From: Jacaranda mimosifolia
Lineage: Eukaryota > Streptophyta > Magnoliopsida > Lamiales > Bignoniaceae
Assembly (NCBI GenBank): GCA_018894105.1
Contig: CM032118.1
Coordinates: forward strand, 33,212,690 to 33,276,689
Direction of reading: 5' to 3'
DNA length: 64,000 nucleotides
Numbering within the stretch: the stretch's first letter is position 1; each line of letters opens with the position of its first letter. A model generated the notes under the pieces. It was not told where the DNA came from. It worked only from the letters and a program-made list of their open reading frames with translations, and made no database searches. Shown here piece after piece: positions 11,541 to 25,300 of this stretch. A program made the translations under genes and the position numbers.

Positions 11541-12828
11541 TAATTAATTTTTTTTTTATTTTTTTTTCTTTTGAAAACTATATATAACATCAAAATTAAT
11601 TGTAATGATATATATTAAAAAGATTTAATTTTACAAATAATACAATTAAATATTAAACAATATAAATCACATCAAATAACATGCAACAATTTTCAAACTA
11701 ATCAAATTTTATAAAACTGATAGTAAAAAATTCAAATACAAGCAATATAGACCACCGAGTAATTCTAATGGCAAATAAATGAGAATTATTTGTGAACTCA
11801 AAAATTGAATGGAAGATTAAAAGAAGAATTTACAGCCAAACTTGTATATTAATCTCTATTTAGGACTTGTAAATATGAAATTAGTAACGGCTACATTCCT
11901 TTCTTTCTAATCTCATTTCCTTCTCCATTCCATGAAATAGAAACTAAACTTGAATAATGAAATATTTGTATCTTAAAAAACACAATGCTAAAATGTTCTT
12001 CACATAGAGAATTGAATAACATAACCTCAATATTATGAATTAATGAAATGCAGCTTGTGTAACTTTCAACTCAATTATGATTATACTTATAATTTTGTTG
12101 GATGTTAATATTACATTTTGAGGTCAAATTTAAATTATCCAAAAGTTGGTATCACAACTAACTAATTTGAAATTAATTTTCGTTTTCGGTGCCCTTAAAA
12201 ATATAGTTGATTATGTCACTAAATCTTTTAATATTCTAATGCCTTTTAAAAGGTAAAAGTTGAAAATATGACAAAAAATATTGAAATAACTTATACTTAT
12301 GAGGTATTTTTTTTTTAATATAATAGTGTGTGTGTGTGTGTGTCTATATATATATATATATTGACATGCATAAACATGATGGCCTACGAATGTATACACT
12401 AGTTTGACATTTATATTTGATTAAAAAGATTTATCCATTAACTTTTCTTGTCAATCTCCTTTTAGCATTTGTTTTCATAATGAGTATATATTTTTAGTGC
12501 ATCTTTTTTACTGCTTAGCGACACATGTGGAGGAAATGTTAGATCCTAACCAAATTTTGGTTACATGCTTTGATGAGAACATGTCCTCCAATATGTGTTT
12601 TAAGTTATATATATATTATTTACATGTTACCATATATAATTATTTATTTTTCGGGTATCTTCGAGAATCATATATTTTAATTTGAAATAAATTACTTGAT
12701 CACCTAAATACCCATAATTATAAAGAATTCATTCGTGGTTAGACTTAAATAAGTTCTAACAAATCTTTTATTTAATACAACTATGATTGAGTTAATTTTA
12801 GCAATAACATTGGTAGCTAGGTGTTATT
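11541..12828. other. AT-rich intergenic
   Basis: It holds a compound microsatellite, (gt)n followed by (at)n, at about 12326-12361. I see no gene. Confidence 0.6.
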
Positions 12829-12833
12829 AATAT

Positions 12834-13876
12834 TGTTATTTTAGTAGTAGAAATTTGCGATTAGCAGGTAGTCAAGGTGAGAGTGGAGTTTTCTGTCTTT
12901 AAAAGGAATTATCCCTACAATGGTGTTAACAGCAACTGGCAGCACTAGAAACTGTCTGACCAATCGAACTTAAAACATACTGAAGCTCTCTTTGTTAATG
13001 GACAAGACAATGCAAAAAATGCTGAATGAAAATTGCTGGTATGTATTGATGCAAAGTCGGGAACAATTTAAAGGGCTGAGGTGCAGCTAGCAATCAAAAG
13101 TGGTAGCCATTGTTCAAAGCAGCTGCTGCTTTTCCAATGCAGGCAGGTTGAAGGATGTGGTCCAAATATATCTTCTATCTTCTGGTGGCACCAACTAGAG
13201 GAGTTATTCTACTCATTTTGAGCTTTCCCATAAGCTAAAATCAATCTCCAAAAATTTTAATAATCTAGTCATCTGGTCAAACTTGAAGAGTTTGGAGAAT
13301 TATTTTGTTGGGTGAAAAATAAATTGGCCCAAATGAAATTTGATCCAAAAAGTTAATATTGGACTGAAGGCCCAATTTCAATTTAATTCGAGCCCAATCT
13401 CAATCTCAATCCCAAGCCCACAATCACACCATAACCACAACCACGCCAAGCCCAAGCCCAAGCCCAGTTGAGCTAGCTAGCTGGCTGGCCGGACAAGCTG
13501 GCAGCAGCGTGAACGCTATGGCTTGGGTTGAATCTACCATCATGTAGGCCTTCTCTCCTCCAAACACTTGTGGTACCCCAAAGGGGTCTATCCCTTACCT
13601 CCACACTTAAGTTATTTTGATCCATCTTTTGCTCATCTTTCAATATGAGATGAGTTCTTTTTTCCCAACCCACTAACTTTTCTATTAGTCTTCTTAGTCA
13701 ACTATCAAGTAGCTCACTCTAACCATTAATTTTTCATTCACTTGAAATTGGTTTTGGCCAATTAATTACATTGCCAATATCTATCCACAATGTAGTTTAC
13801 AATGATTAACAAGTTTTTAGAAATTAATTCTTTAAGCCTACATAAAAATTTGGTCAAAGAAGGCCAATTTCCAATA
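12834..13876 (-). repeat. 3' LTR of the copia element
   Basis: 1043 bp. It differs from the partner by scattered substitutions and small indels, for example a ~45-bp stretch with 'ctcctaagataaaacgct' present only in the right copy. The insertion is therefore not recent. Confidence 0.92.
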
Positions 13877-14669
13877 GTCCACCCCATAAATGAAAATTAA
13901 TGTGAATGATAATGCAAATGCTCATGTAGACGCAGAGTTTAGGCAAACAACTATTGCATCAGGATAGGTGGCTTATGGTTTTGAATCTTTCTTAGTGAAG
14001 TACTATTGGGGTTACTTGGCTAATTAGTGAGCACGATATTTCTTAAACTATCCAGTTGTTGGTGTAAACTAAGACAATAGTACCCATACAATAGTTGTCC
14101 TTACGCTTTTTGTTCGTTTCAGTTGTGTTCATTTTAGCCATGAACACCTATCTTAGATTTATAAGTGTTTATGATGAGGCGGGCCGTCTTCACATTTATA
14201 TAGGTGATCTCCCATAGAGAGTATCCTACTATACTCCTCTATACTAGCTTTGGAAATCATTATGAGTCAAAACTCAATCTTCTACCCACGTAGCATGTAG
14301 CACTTCATGTCGTTAGAATGAGTTGAAGTACGCACACGAACCGTCATGGCTTAGTTTTCCTATTTGACTAAGTTCTTGAGATCTCCAATCATCATGCTTG
14401 GGTATCTACTATGTTAGTTTTATAACTTATGGGTTTTAGTTCCATTCCTCTCGATAGTCATTTTACTTGATCTCTGGGCAGGCTTTTTTTAACAGATCCA
14501 CAAAATTTTCCTTGGACTTCATAGAGTCAAGTGAGACTATCCCCTTTGAGATCAATTGCTCTAATGGTATTATGTTATCGTCTTATGTGATGAGATTTAC
14601 CATTGTACATACTGTTGTGAGCTTTTCAGATTACTGATTGACTATCACAATGAATTATGATGGCAGAAA

Positions 14670-17600
14670 CTGGTTAAGGACAACAAGGAATGTCTTCTAG
14701 AAAATTATGAAGCCATTTTGCTTCTTTTCCTACTTTATCTAAAGTGATAAATTCAGACTCCATCATAGAATGAGCAAAGCATGTTTGTTTAGAGGACTTC
14801 GAAGACACAGCAACTCCACTGAGTGTGAATACATATCCACTTGTGGACTCGATGCCTTTCACATAAGATATTTAGTTAGCATCGCTATACCCTTCTAGTA
14901 TAGTGTAGTGTAGTGTAACTCGTAATCTATTATGTACTTAAGAAATCTAAGTATCCTCATCAGTGCCTTTTAGTGATCATTGCTAGGATTGCTCGTAAAT
15001 CTACTTAACTTGTTTACTAAACACGCAATATTAGGCGAGTACAGTTTGTTAGAAACATCAAACTACCCACTATTCTCAAAAATTCTACTTGAGATATGGG
15101 TTCACCAATATTTTTGCTTAGATGTTGACTGGGATCTATGGGCATTTTTACAGGAGAATTGTCATACACATTAAATTTTTTGAGAATTTTCTCAACATAG
15201 TAGGATTAAGTTGAAATTAGTCTATCATATGTTCTAATTATCTTGATTCCCTAGTATGACATCAACAATACCATATCTTTCATGTCAAAATACTCCATAA
15301 GCATTTTCTTGGTAGCCAAGATGATAAGTTGATTGCTACCCATTATCGACATGTTGTTGACATACTGGCGTATTATAACAAATTCACTTTGAGTGCCTTT
15401 GATGTATGCACATTTATTGCACTCGTTTATCTTAAATCCATTTGACAACATTATTTTGAAATTTTTCATGCCATTGTTTCGGAGCTTGTTTAAGCCAATA
15501 CAACGATTTAACAAGCCTACATACTTTCTTTTCTTGTCCAGGGATGACAATCCTTTGAGTTGTTCCATACAGGTTTCTTCATCTAGCTCACCATTCAGGA
15601 AGGTTGTTTTAATATCCACTTGATGTATTTCAAGGTTATTTAGGGCTGCTATTACAATGAGCACCTTGATAGATGTGATTCTTGTCATTAGTGAGTTAGT
15701 ATCGAATAAATCAAGTCCTTCTTTTTGTTTGAACCCTTTTGCTACCAACCTGGCCTTGTATTTGTCTATAGAGCTATTGGCTTTATATTTCTTGCGAAGA
15801 ATCTACTTGCAACCCAATGGTTTGTGGCCTACTAGGAGATCAACAAGCTCCTATGTATGATTTGGCATTATGGACTCTATTTCATTATTGATAGCTTCCT
15901 TCCAAAAAGGTGCTTTTAGATTAGATAATGCTCCACTAATTATCTGTGGTTCATTTTCTAACATATAAGTTAGAAAGTCTAGGCTAAATGTTTTTGCCAT
16001 TCTAACCCTCTTGCTTTGTCTTAGTTTTTCTTTGCTTTGAGAACAACTTGTTGATTTCAGAGTTCTTTTATGAGAACTCGTTTCTTCTTTATTTTAATAA
16101 GAAAAAATATTTTTCAAAAATACAGCATTCCTGGATTCAATGATCATTCCTTCATTTATATTAGAAACTGTTGATTTATACACCAAGAAACAATAGGCAC
16201 TACTATTGTGTGTATATCCAATGAATATGCAATCAATAGTCCTAGGCCCTATTTTTAGCTGTTTTAGCTTAGGTACCTCCAGCTTAGCCAAGCACCCCTA
16301 CAGTTTGACATATTTGTAGGAAGGTTTGTGACCTTTCCATAATTCATAAAAGGTTTCATTTTTCTCTTTGTAGGGTATTTTGTTCAAAATGTGGTTAGTC
16401 GAAAGAATAGCTTCCCCCCACATGTTCTGAGGTAACCTAGAGTTAATCAACATAGCATTCATCTTTTCCTTGAGAGTTTGATTTTTACGTTCATCAACTT
16501 TGTTTGATTGAGGTGAGTAAAGAGCTGTCATTTGATTAATAATGCCAAAATATGAGCAAAATTCTTCAAATGGTGCACCATATTCTCCACCTCAATCACT
16601 TATGATTGCTTTTATTGTTTGCTAAGTTGATTTTCAACCTCAATTTTATAGCATTTGAATGCTTCTAGTGCTACATCTTTGCTTCGTAAAAGGAATACGT
16701 AGCAAAATCTTGTACAATCATCTATAAAAGTAATGAAATACTTTTTCCCACCCTTAGTTTGCACAAGTTTCAAGTCATAAATATCACTATGGATTAATTT
16801 TAGAGGTGTCTTGCTCCTTTCAACTGAGTAAAAAGGAGCTTTAGCCATTTTAGCTTCAATACCTATTTCACACTTATGAGGTGTGTCAATTTAAAATAGA
16901 GTCAGCAATTCCAAATGTACTAATATACGAAAAGTGTTGAAATTAACATGTCGTAATCTAATATGACATAAATAACAACAATCAATCGAGTAAGCAGAAC
17001 CAAAGGATTTATTATTCACTGAAATAATTTTTTAAGACAGGCATTACATTTAAATAGCATTTTCCTAGTAACAGGCTATTCTTAAAGAGCACAAACTTGT
17101 CAAACTCAAATACAAGCTTAAAACCATTTTTCTAATAGAGAACTTGACACTAAGTTCTTGCCAATGTCTGGCGCATGAAGAACTTCATTCAGCGTTAGCT
17201 CTTTGCAAGAAGTCATCTTCATAACGACTTTGCCCATTCCAACAATGTTGCTGAATTCCCTATGTATAGTTTCTTTTCAATGACAGGAATATAGATTGAG
17301 AATATTGACTTCTCATAGAAAATGTTTCGAGAGGCACTAGTGTCAATCCACCATTTTATTGGATTATCAATGATGTTGGCTTCAAAAACTACTATTGAGA
17401 GATTCAGCTCGGATAAATTTAGAGCTATAGTCTTTTCCTTAGTCATATGGGTTTGACTTGATTTGTTCTTCTTTGAAAGCCGACAATCTTTGGCCTTGTG
17501 GCTCGACTTTCCATAGTTAGCAGTTCCCTTGGAACCTCATAGGCTTATTGCCTTTGCTAGTTTGAGCGGTCTCCTAACGCTTCCTTTTTTTGCTTCCATT

Positions 17601-18250
17601 TTAGCTTGGTTTGACCAAGTTAGTTTTGGCCTCGATTTTGATCTTACCTGTCTTGACATCGAACATCCGATTGTCGTCCTCAATCCTTCGTCTGACAATC
17701 AAATCCTCAAAACCCATCTCCTTTCTCTTGTGTTTGAGATACTTTTTGAAATCCTTCCATAATGGTAGTAGCTTTTTAATCATTGTAGCTACTTGAAAGG
17801 ATTAGCTTAAGATAATTTTTCAGCATGAATTTTGTGAAGAATAATTTGCAATTCTTGAATGATGGATTTGGAATCCACCATCTTATAGTCCAGAAATTTG
17901 GCTACCACAAGTTTCTTCAACCCGACATCCTCAATTCAGTACTTCTTATCAAGTGATTCCCACGGCTCTTTAGCTATCTTAATAAGACTATAGACATTGT
18001 ACATGAAATCATCCAATCTATTAAGGATGTAGTTTCAGCATAGAAAATCACTTTGATTCTAGGTATCAAAAGCTACCCGTTTTTAGACATCTGTGTCCTC
18101 TTTTGGTACAATAGGAGCATCTTCTTTCAAGAGCCTAACAAGACTCAAGGTCGTGAGATAAAACAGCATTTTCTGCTACCAATTCTTAAAGACAACAGTG
18201 ATAGGAGCAGCGATGGCAATTGGAGGAATAGAAATCTGGTTGGATGTCAT
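14670..18250 (-). pseudogene. copia gag-pol polyprotein, degenerate
   Basis: Read leftward on the minus strand. gag of UBN2 type comes first (about 18250-17600). A zinc-knuckle-like stretch (YGKSSHKAKDC) follows near 17500. Protease is at 17446-17219 with WWIDTSASRNIF, where the usual D-S/T-G-A motif is altered to DTSAS. Integrase is at 16848-16298, with [17 protein letters not shown] and YSPQSNKVDERKNQTL. A short pol linker follows (IFIGYTHNSSAYC). RT is at 15748-15251, with MVAKGFKQKEG and VDIKTTFLNGELDEETCMEQ; the catalytic YVDD reads YVNN. RNase H is at 14862-14674, with [21 protein letters not shown]. Lost protease and RT catalytic residues plus many stops make it a clear pseudogene. Confidence 0.92.
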
Positions 18251-18280
18251 GATCACAGAAATAGTAATTCATCTTAAAAT

Positions 18281-19323
18281 TGTTATTTTGGTAGTAGAAA
18301 TCAATTATCAACAAGTAGTCGAAGCGAGAGTAGAGCTTTTTATCTTTAAGACAAATTAGCCCTGCATTGGTGCTAACAGCAACTGACTATCGTCTCCTAA
18401 GATAAAACGCTAATTTAGATGGTAACGACACTACAAATTGTCTGACCAATCGAACTTAAAGCATAATGAAGTTCTCTTTGTTACTGGACAAGATAATGCA
18501 GAAAATGATGAATGAAAATTGTTGGTATGTATTGATGCAAAGTCGAGAACAATTTAAAAGGTTGAGATGCAGCTAGCGGTCAAAAATAGAAGCCATTTTT
18601 CAAAGTAGCAACTGCTTTTCCAATGCCAACAGTTGAAGGATGCGGTCCAAATACATCTTTTGCCTTCTTGTGGCACCAGTTGGAGAAGTTATTCTACTCA
18701 ATTTTAGCTTTCCCATATGCTAAAATCAATTTCCAAAAATTTTAATAATCTGGTCATCTGGTCAAAATTGAAGAGTTTGGAGAATTATTTCATTGGGCCA
18801 AAAATAAATCAAGGCCAAATGCATTTTGGTCCAAAAAGTTAATATTGGACTGAATGCCCCATTTCAATTTTATTCGAGCCCAATCTTAATCTCAATCCCA
18901 AGCCCTCGACCACACCACAACCACGCCATGCCCATCCAGACGGCCAGTAGTGCATGCATTTGTGGCTTGGATTGAACCTACTATCATGTAAGTCCTCTCC
19001 CCTTCAAATAGTTGTGGTATCCCCAAGTGGCCATCCCTTACCTCCATACTTCAATTATTTATTTTGGTCTACTTTTTATTCATCTTCTGAAGTGGGAAGA
19101 GTTTTGCTTTTCCTAACCTGTTAACTTCTTTTTTAGTCTTCTTAGTCAATTATCAAGTAGCTTACTTTAACCGTTAATTTCTCATTACTTGAAATTGATT
19201 TTGGCCAATTAATCACATTGTCGATATCTAACAGCAACATAGTTTATGATGATCACTAAATTCTTAGAACTTAATGCTTTAAGTCCACTTAAAAATTTGG
19301 TCAAAGAAAGCCAATTTCCAACA
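18281..19323 (-). repeat. 5' LTR of the copia element
   Basis: 1043 bp, starting TGTTGG at 19323 (minus) and ending AAAATAACA at 18281. I found no clear tRNA primer site right behind it; the nearest TGGTAGCAGA-like motif is about 100 bp further in. Confidence 0.92.
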
Positions 19324-19461
19324 AATATAATATTATTCATTTTCACTGTGAATGCTAACATTAATTGCAAAGTTAATCTCGCAATCTACTGGCAAATTAG
19401 GACACCAAAAGAGTTAGATCATTAATTTCATTTCACAACTCATATTGATAAACTAGCCAGC

Positions 19462-19944
19462 ATGACTGTGTGGAGGGTACCAAGAGAGGGTTATGTGAAA
19501 ATGAATTTTGATGCAGCAATTTTTGAGCATGCACAAATAGTTGGCCTTGGTGTTGTTGCAAGGAATCATATGGGGTAATGTCTTGCTTGGATATCTAAGA
19601 TTATTTTTTTGCCACTCTCACTAGAATCAACCGAGGTTGTAGCTACAAAGGAAGCATGCAAAATGGGATATGAAAATAGCTGGGACAGAATTTTGACTGA
19701 AGATGATAATATTTCAATTATTCAAGCTCTACATTGCCATGGGAAGAATTTATCTATTATTAGTCCTATTACTATGGATGCAAAGAATTATCTTGCTCAT
19801 GTTTCCTCAGTTTCTTTTGTACATATTAGGTGTAGTGTTAATGCATGTGCTCATTTTGTTGCTAAGAAAACTCTATCTATTTACCAAAATGAGATAGACG
19901 GACATGATGTAATTTTACAGGCTCTAGACTGTGATTCTCATTAA
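19462..19944 (+). pseudogene. RNase H-like (RVT_3) ORF with an internal stop
   Basis: One frame runs from ATG 19462 to the stop at 19944 and is broken only by a TAA at 19576. Recognisable blocks are VKMNFDAAIFE (first catalytic Asp), VGLGVVARNHMG, STEVVATKEACKMG (Glu) and NISIIQALHC; the last block ends SVNACAHFVAK. This is the reverse-transcriptase-type RNase H layout of plant LINE tails and of small host-annotated 'RNase H-like' genes. The usual polar residue after HMG is the stop. No RT is seen upstream: the copia LTR ends 138 bp before. It is therefore either a 5'-truncated LINE or a free-standing pseudogene. Confidence 0.75.
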
Positions 19945-20425
19945 TATCAATTATTGTTTCCCTCTGAAAAAACAATTAAAATAAATTCACAGTTCATTAA
20001 ATTTGACTATTTAAGAATGATTTTAATTTAAATGTCATGAGTTATAAGCTCACATCCATATGGCGTCTATCACACCAATTATTCAACTCCACGTTCAGCT
20101 TGGATACCACCGTAACAGACACTTACCATAAATTCTATGTCAAATGTTGGTCTTATCCTATACCATATTGACAAATTAAGATATAAAATCAGTTTAATCC
20201 AGTAGCCCCCTAATCCTAATACATGGATAGATGAGCAATCCTCCTCGAACACTTCAGCATTTAATTCTTGAAAAGGCGCCTAAAACAATTTCTAGCAATA
20301 CAACCCACTGAAGGCTTTCTGAGTGCGTGCCAAATATAAATAATGGAGGTTCATCCAATATGGTCGATTGATACATTGGGGAAGAGTTAGATATTTGAAA
20401 CTTCATATCTGAAGAAACTAAAGCT
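19945..20425. other. Upstream flank of psiB, duplicated upstream of psiC
   Basis: Sequence 20340-20425 (ggtcgattgatacattggggaag, then gaaacttcat) matches 45780-45855 (ggtcgattgttgcattggggagg, then gaagcttcat). The two pseudogenes thus share ancestral 5' flank, which supports segmental duplication. No gene here. Confidence 0.5.
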
Positions 20426-20866
20426 GCGTTTGTTATTATTTTTTATTTTTTGGAATAATTTTCTTTTGACAAAACTAAAAATAAATATAACCTTTCAGTT
20501 TTTTCAAAATACTCAAAAATAATTTTAGAACATTTCGAAGTATCTTTCTTCTATCATTTGCTAATTCTCTAATGTAGACGTAATTGTTATATATACATAT
20601 TTATAATATCATGATATAACATTTATACATATATAAAAATGATAATATAAAAACACATGAATTCACCCTAATAAATAATCTGACCAAAAAAAAAATACTA
20701 ATTTGATATTTAAAATATAATTTGTCTCCTCTCAAAATAAAATCAAATATATACTATTCTCCTCCAAAATAATTTTTAGAACAAATTAACCCAAGCATTC
20801 CAACCCTTCCCCAAAATATTTCTTCAATTGATTTCCCCCAAAACCCTTGGAATGAAACCAAACATA
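20426..20866. repeat. AT-rich insertion in the psiB flank
   Basis: About 440 bp interrupt a block that is continuous near 45855-45905 in the psiC flank. It starts ctgcgtttgtt and ends ccaaacataatc, a weak inverted resemblance typical of a small DNA transposon. TSD not resolved. Confidence 0.4.
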
Positions 20867-21127
20867 ATCTGAAAGTTTTACTGATTGAAGAAACTTGCAA
20901 ACTTCACACAATTTTGATACAAAGATGGAGCAATGCCTAACCTTAATTAATTAACTAAGACTTTGCATATACTTAAAGAATGAAAACATGCATGCACAAT
21001 CAAATTGCTAACAAGTGAAGAGTCTTTGATCATAGAGTTGTTAATGCAACAAATTGTCATGTTTAAGATATATATTAATTATGACTTTGTGTATTCTTCA
21101 TTCTTGGTGTAATTGCAATTTTCCCAG

Positions 21128-21579
21128 CTTTTCTAATGGCAAAAACATTGAAAATTTAAAGAGCAGAGGTTGGAGGGTCATGCATGGGACTGATGCCACT
21201 AAAATGGAAAATCATTCAGTGCTCGAACATCTTAAATTTGACCGAATAATTTTCAACTTCCCATTCACTAGATTGTTACGCGTGCAATTTAACTTGGGTT
21301 AGCCACGTACAATTTATTTTTTTAATGTTATCATATTCTTGATAATGCTTTAAAAACTCTAAACTATATGTTATCAGATTCTTGATAATACTTTGAAAAC
21401 TCAAAACTATATATTGTTCTCTTGGGTATACTTATTCAGACTTCACAGCAATCTACTGAGCCTATTTCAGAAAAACGCAAAAGATTGATGATTGGCGAAA
21501 ATGGTGAGATTCACATATCCCACAAGACCAATGATTTTCACAAGGAATGGTATGTATCTAGAGACCCTTGCTCTGTCTC
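21128..21579 (+). pseudogene. psiB, BMT5-like paralogue, 5' fragment
   Basis: After an acceptor (cccag, 21123-21127) a frame reads NIENLKSRGWRVMHGTDATKM and FDRIIFNFP. This is the family's second exon (HGVDAT and NFPH motifs), but it derails after NFP (FTRL instead of HAGF). A third-exon start at 21440 gives LHSNLLSLFQKNAKRLM and GEIHISHKTNDFHKEW, equivalent to HRNLVHGFLWNASSML and GEIHVSHK of the intact gene. A frameshift follows near 21548. Exon 1 is missing. The fragment stops at the 9-bp duplication 21571-21579, where the large MULE begins; the gene resumes at 36402. Confidence 0.88.
21571..21579. repeat. MULE target-site duplication, left
   Basis: CTCTGTCTC, identical to 36393-36401; 9 bp is the Mutator-superfamily length. 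Confidence 0.95.
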
Positions 21580-21867
21580 GGGAAAATTGCAATTTTAGTC
21601 CATCAACTATTACCTATTTCGATTTTAGTCCATCATCATTTGGGGTTAGCAAATTTGATCCTTTGATCATTAATTTTTAGCACATTTAGTACATTTTTAA
21701 GCAATTTCAGTTCTTCGGGGCCGATTAATTTGAAATTGAGCCCGCCAATTGTGCAGTCACCAACAATCGGGCTTTGACTTTGGGCATTTTATGCCATTTG
21801 GCTCCTAGAGTCCATGTCAACCAACATGGCATTGCCACGTCATAAGAGAAAAAAGAACACTAAAATA
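21580..21867 (+). repeat. MULE terminal inverted repeat, left
   Basis: 288 bp, alignable by eye throughout with the inverted right end, with scattered mismatches and small indels. It contains 'gtccatcaactatt', 'gatcattaatttttagcac' and 'cataagagaaaaaaga', all found inverted at the other end. Confidence 0.92.
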
Positions 21868-22331
21868 CCACCCAAAAAAAATTGCTTAAATCCCCACCCG
21901 ATTTTCCCCCCATTTTCTTTACTCATTCCTTTCTCATCCTTCTTCATTTCCTTCCCTTCTCCTCGCTCTTCTTCTTTGTTCATCTACCCTTTTTTTCTCT
22001 ATTTTTTTCCCTCTTGTTTCTGCTCAATGCCGTCGTCCTCCAGCTCTTCAGCATCGATAAGGCCCCTTGAATGCTCATGCGGTGAGAGATGCATGGTGAA
22101 GACCTCATGAACTAAAATGAATCTCGGTAGAAGATTTGCATCCTGCCCAAGATACAATGTAAGTGACAATGTGAAAATGGGTTTTACTATTTTGAAAGTT
22201 TCAATTTCAATTTTTGATTGGGTAATTTTTTTTCCAGAGAAATGGTTGTGGGTTTTTTAAATGGGTCAATCCATCCATGTATGCAAGGGCCAAAAGGCCC
22301 AAAACCATTATTCCATGTCTCCTTCACAAAA

Positions 22332-25300
22332 TCTAATGCCCTCACTCGATATAGCACATAAGCCGAGGCACCATTCAGTTTAATCTTAAATTGAACCTAC
22401 AATTCAATCAATAGACCCAAAAGATTTCAAACTTAACTTATTAGAGCAGCGAAAATTTTAAACTTAATAGACTCAACAAACCATCAAGTACGTACCATGA
22501 TTCACTTTTCTTACATTTAACAAAACATTTATGTGCCTTAAGTCATTAACATCAACATGATTTAACATTTAAAACAATAACAATATCATATACAAATAAC
22601 AGTTTGAGCAGATAGGAATCTCTTATTCCTTATTACTTTATGAACAGTATACAAATGATCAGATACGGTTAGAATAAACAAGCCCGAGTCATATGCAATT
22701 CAACCGAATTGACTTCATGCATATCAGAACATTTCTTATTCCAATCACTCAGTTATATCCAAGCATGACAGCTTGACACACAGAAGATGCTTAGGAGTAT
22801 CCCTAGCATGTAAATGAGACACGATAGATACCTAGGAGTATCCCTAGCATATCACTGATAGACGGACGATACTTAGGAGTATCCCTAGCATATCACTGAC
22901 AAATGGTAGATACCTAGGAATATCCCTAGCATATCACAGACAGACGAATGATACCTAGGAGTATTCCTAGCATATCATAGATAGACGGACGATACCTAGG
23001 AGTATCGCTAGCATATTACTGATAGACGGTAGATACCTAGGAGTATCCCTAGCATATCACTTACAGACGGATGACACTTAGGAGTATCTCTAGCATATCG
23101 TTGATACTTGGAGTCTCCCTAGCATATCACTAATACGACCAATATCAATCAATCGGATTTACCGACAAGGCAACAAATAACATGTACAGAAATATCAACA
23201 AGGCAATACCATAACGATTAAAAAGTACAATTAAGCCATCATGGCCATATACGAATAGATAGGTATGCTGGCAAAGCATACGATAATAAGGCAGGACAGG
23301 AACAAGTACATAACTGTAACAAGTACCGATCGAGACAAGTACAAGATAAGACAGAACGAAGTTCTAAGCACCAGAACAAATAAGAGCAAACTCATCAAAG
23401 TGCAAGAAAGCAATAACACTCACAGGGGTATACAATTCAAATAACAGATCACGAGCAAGTACACAATCAAGTACAAATCTCAATAAATATGAGCAAGTAC
23501 AGTTCAAGCAATTTTAAACCCTCGCAGGAATTTTTCCACAAGAATAGATAAAATAATTAAGGCCAAAGTGGCAAAACCTCACAGGATTCGGTGATTAATA
23601 ACAACAATACCGAAAATCAAAATAGGTATCAGATCAATAAAACTTAATCAGGTTCAGCGATAGCTATGGAATAAGCTCATACAAAGCAAGTGCTAATTGG
23701 CAGAACCTCATAGGAGTGCAACAATTAACAAAGTGCAACAATTAACAGAGTGCGATAATCAAATCAAGCATCAACCCTCACGAGGGTTTATCAGGAAAAT
23801 TGATAGGTATAAAAAGTGCCAGATTGGCAGACCCTCACCTCCATAGTCTTGTAAATATTGCCGCCACCTACTGACCTGCGGAACCTACTTCGTCATCACC
23901 AAACCAAAATAGTATATTTATAGTCAAACATTCTCATTCAACCATATAATCGCAATTGCACAAACAACGGCCTAAAATTGATATTTAATCGGCTAAATCG
24001 ACAGCCTCGATAAAGACATGCTAATAGTGTTGATATCATTAAAGAAATATATAATTAGGTCCTAAATCGTCCAATTGATCTTGCCACAACATCTCAATCG
24101 ATAACGATGGTCCAATATCCCTTAAAAATCCCATTTTTTCTCAAATTTGTCACATGATAATAGAAATTTGAGTTTTTAAACTTATAATGGTACATGCATG
24201 GTCCAAATCTTGGTTCTGCCTCATCTCAATTAACCTAAGTATTGCCACTTAGGATCTATATCCATAGAATTAGGATTTAATCACTTGATTAACTTAATTA
24301 TTCCAAAGTTATCATTTATATAACATGATCCCGGTCCACTAACTTATATAATTATATGCATGTCCTAGTTTTCCAGATTAAATCGCGCGTATTCTTAATT
24401 TATACAATACATTTTAATGTTTGGAGGCATGTACATTTACATGCATACAACTTTAACACAAGTTTCTTGTTTTTACCTAATATCTTTTTATCGAAGCTTC
24501 GAATGCACGATCAGCTTGCGTGCATGTATTCCTTGCGACGAGACTGAAGATTATGTCATATCGCCGCCGCCAGAGATACACACCACCACCACCACCAGTA
24601 GATGCCTTTCAGCTAGAGCAATCCAACGCCCCAACCAATCCAACCCAGCCGTGTTGTTTTCTTCCGATTCTGTTGCCGTCGGTGGTTTGTTCTGAAATTT
24701 GAAGCTACTAGCATGCTCCTTGAGTTGAGGGCTGCAAAACCCACACCTAGGTTGCATCTAACAGTCATCGAAAAGTGGAACCCGTTGAGCTCCATCGTGG
24801 CTGGATTTTCAATCACTTTTTTGGCCGTTTAGCCAATCTAACTAGGAATAAATGGGTATATTTATGTTCCTTGTTTAGAGAGGAACAGTTTGGTACCAAA
24901 TATGCTAGGTTTTGGTCACCAGAGGAGAGAGTTCACTGGAAAAAGAGGAGAGTGGTTTCGATGGGGAAGATGATAGAAATGGGGGGTTGAAATGCAAAAT
25001 TGCCATTTTATAGAATTGGACTTTCTTTATTTGCAGATTAACCCCTAAATATTTTAGTCAGCTTTCAATTTTGTTCTCCAAGGTTTCCCAACCTTTTATT
25101 TCGGCTCCAAACTTAGTTAGTGCATAAATTTGAACTCTTTGACCTAAAATAATCACCATGCAACCCTAAAAGTTTCCAAGTTTGGTTCAATTCAATTTCC
25201 TCAAATTGTAAATTGACCCCAAAACTTCTCATTTTCCTGCAATCAAGTCCTTTTCATCTATTTTTCGAGCCCTAAAATCCGATCAATGAAATCTTAATTC

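Larger units (their letters stand above)
12834..19323 (-). mobile_element. Full-length but decayed Ty1/copia retrotransposon
   Basis: Direct repeats 12834-13876 and 18281-19323, both 1043 bp, enclose 4.4 kb of degenerate copia coding sequence on the minus strand. The LTR starts TGTTGGAAATTGG (minus, from 19323). The left copy's end has mutated to TATTGG. The 5-bp TSD AATAT is identical at 12829-12833 and 19324-19328, so both ends are original. Domain order on the minus strand is gag, protease, integrase, RT, RNase H; integrase before RT is diagnostic of copia. All domains carry stops and frameshifts. Confidence 0.93.

Noticed and set aside
21814..22110. Stand-alone 98-codon protein
   Set aside because: Only its last third is meaningful: it is GRF exon 1 from ATG 22027; the front part is TIR and pyrimidine-rich leader.
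22776..23135. CRISPR-like array (regular ~40-bp repeats with variable spacers)
   Set aside because: Plant nuclear DNA, spacers are also related to each other, and the array is part of an LTR present in two copies.
24356..24990. Small ORFs in the GC-richer part of the gypsy LTR as host genes
   Set aside because: They recur in degenerate form at 29448-30262 in the partner LTR, so they belong to the LTR, and no family is recognisable.
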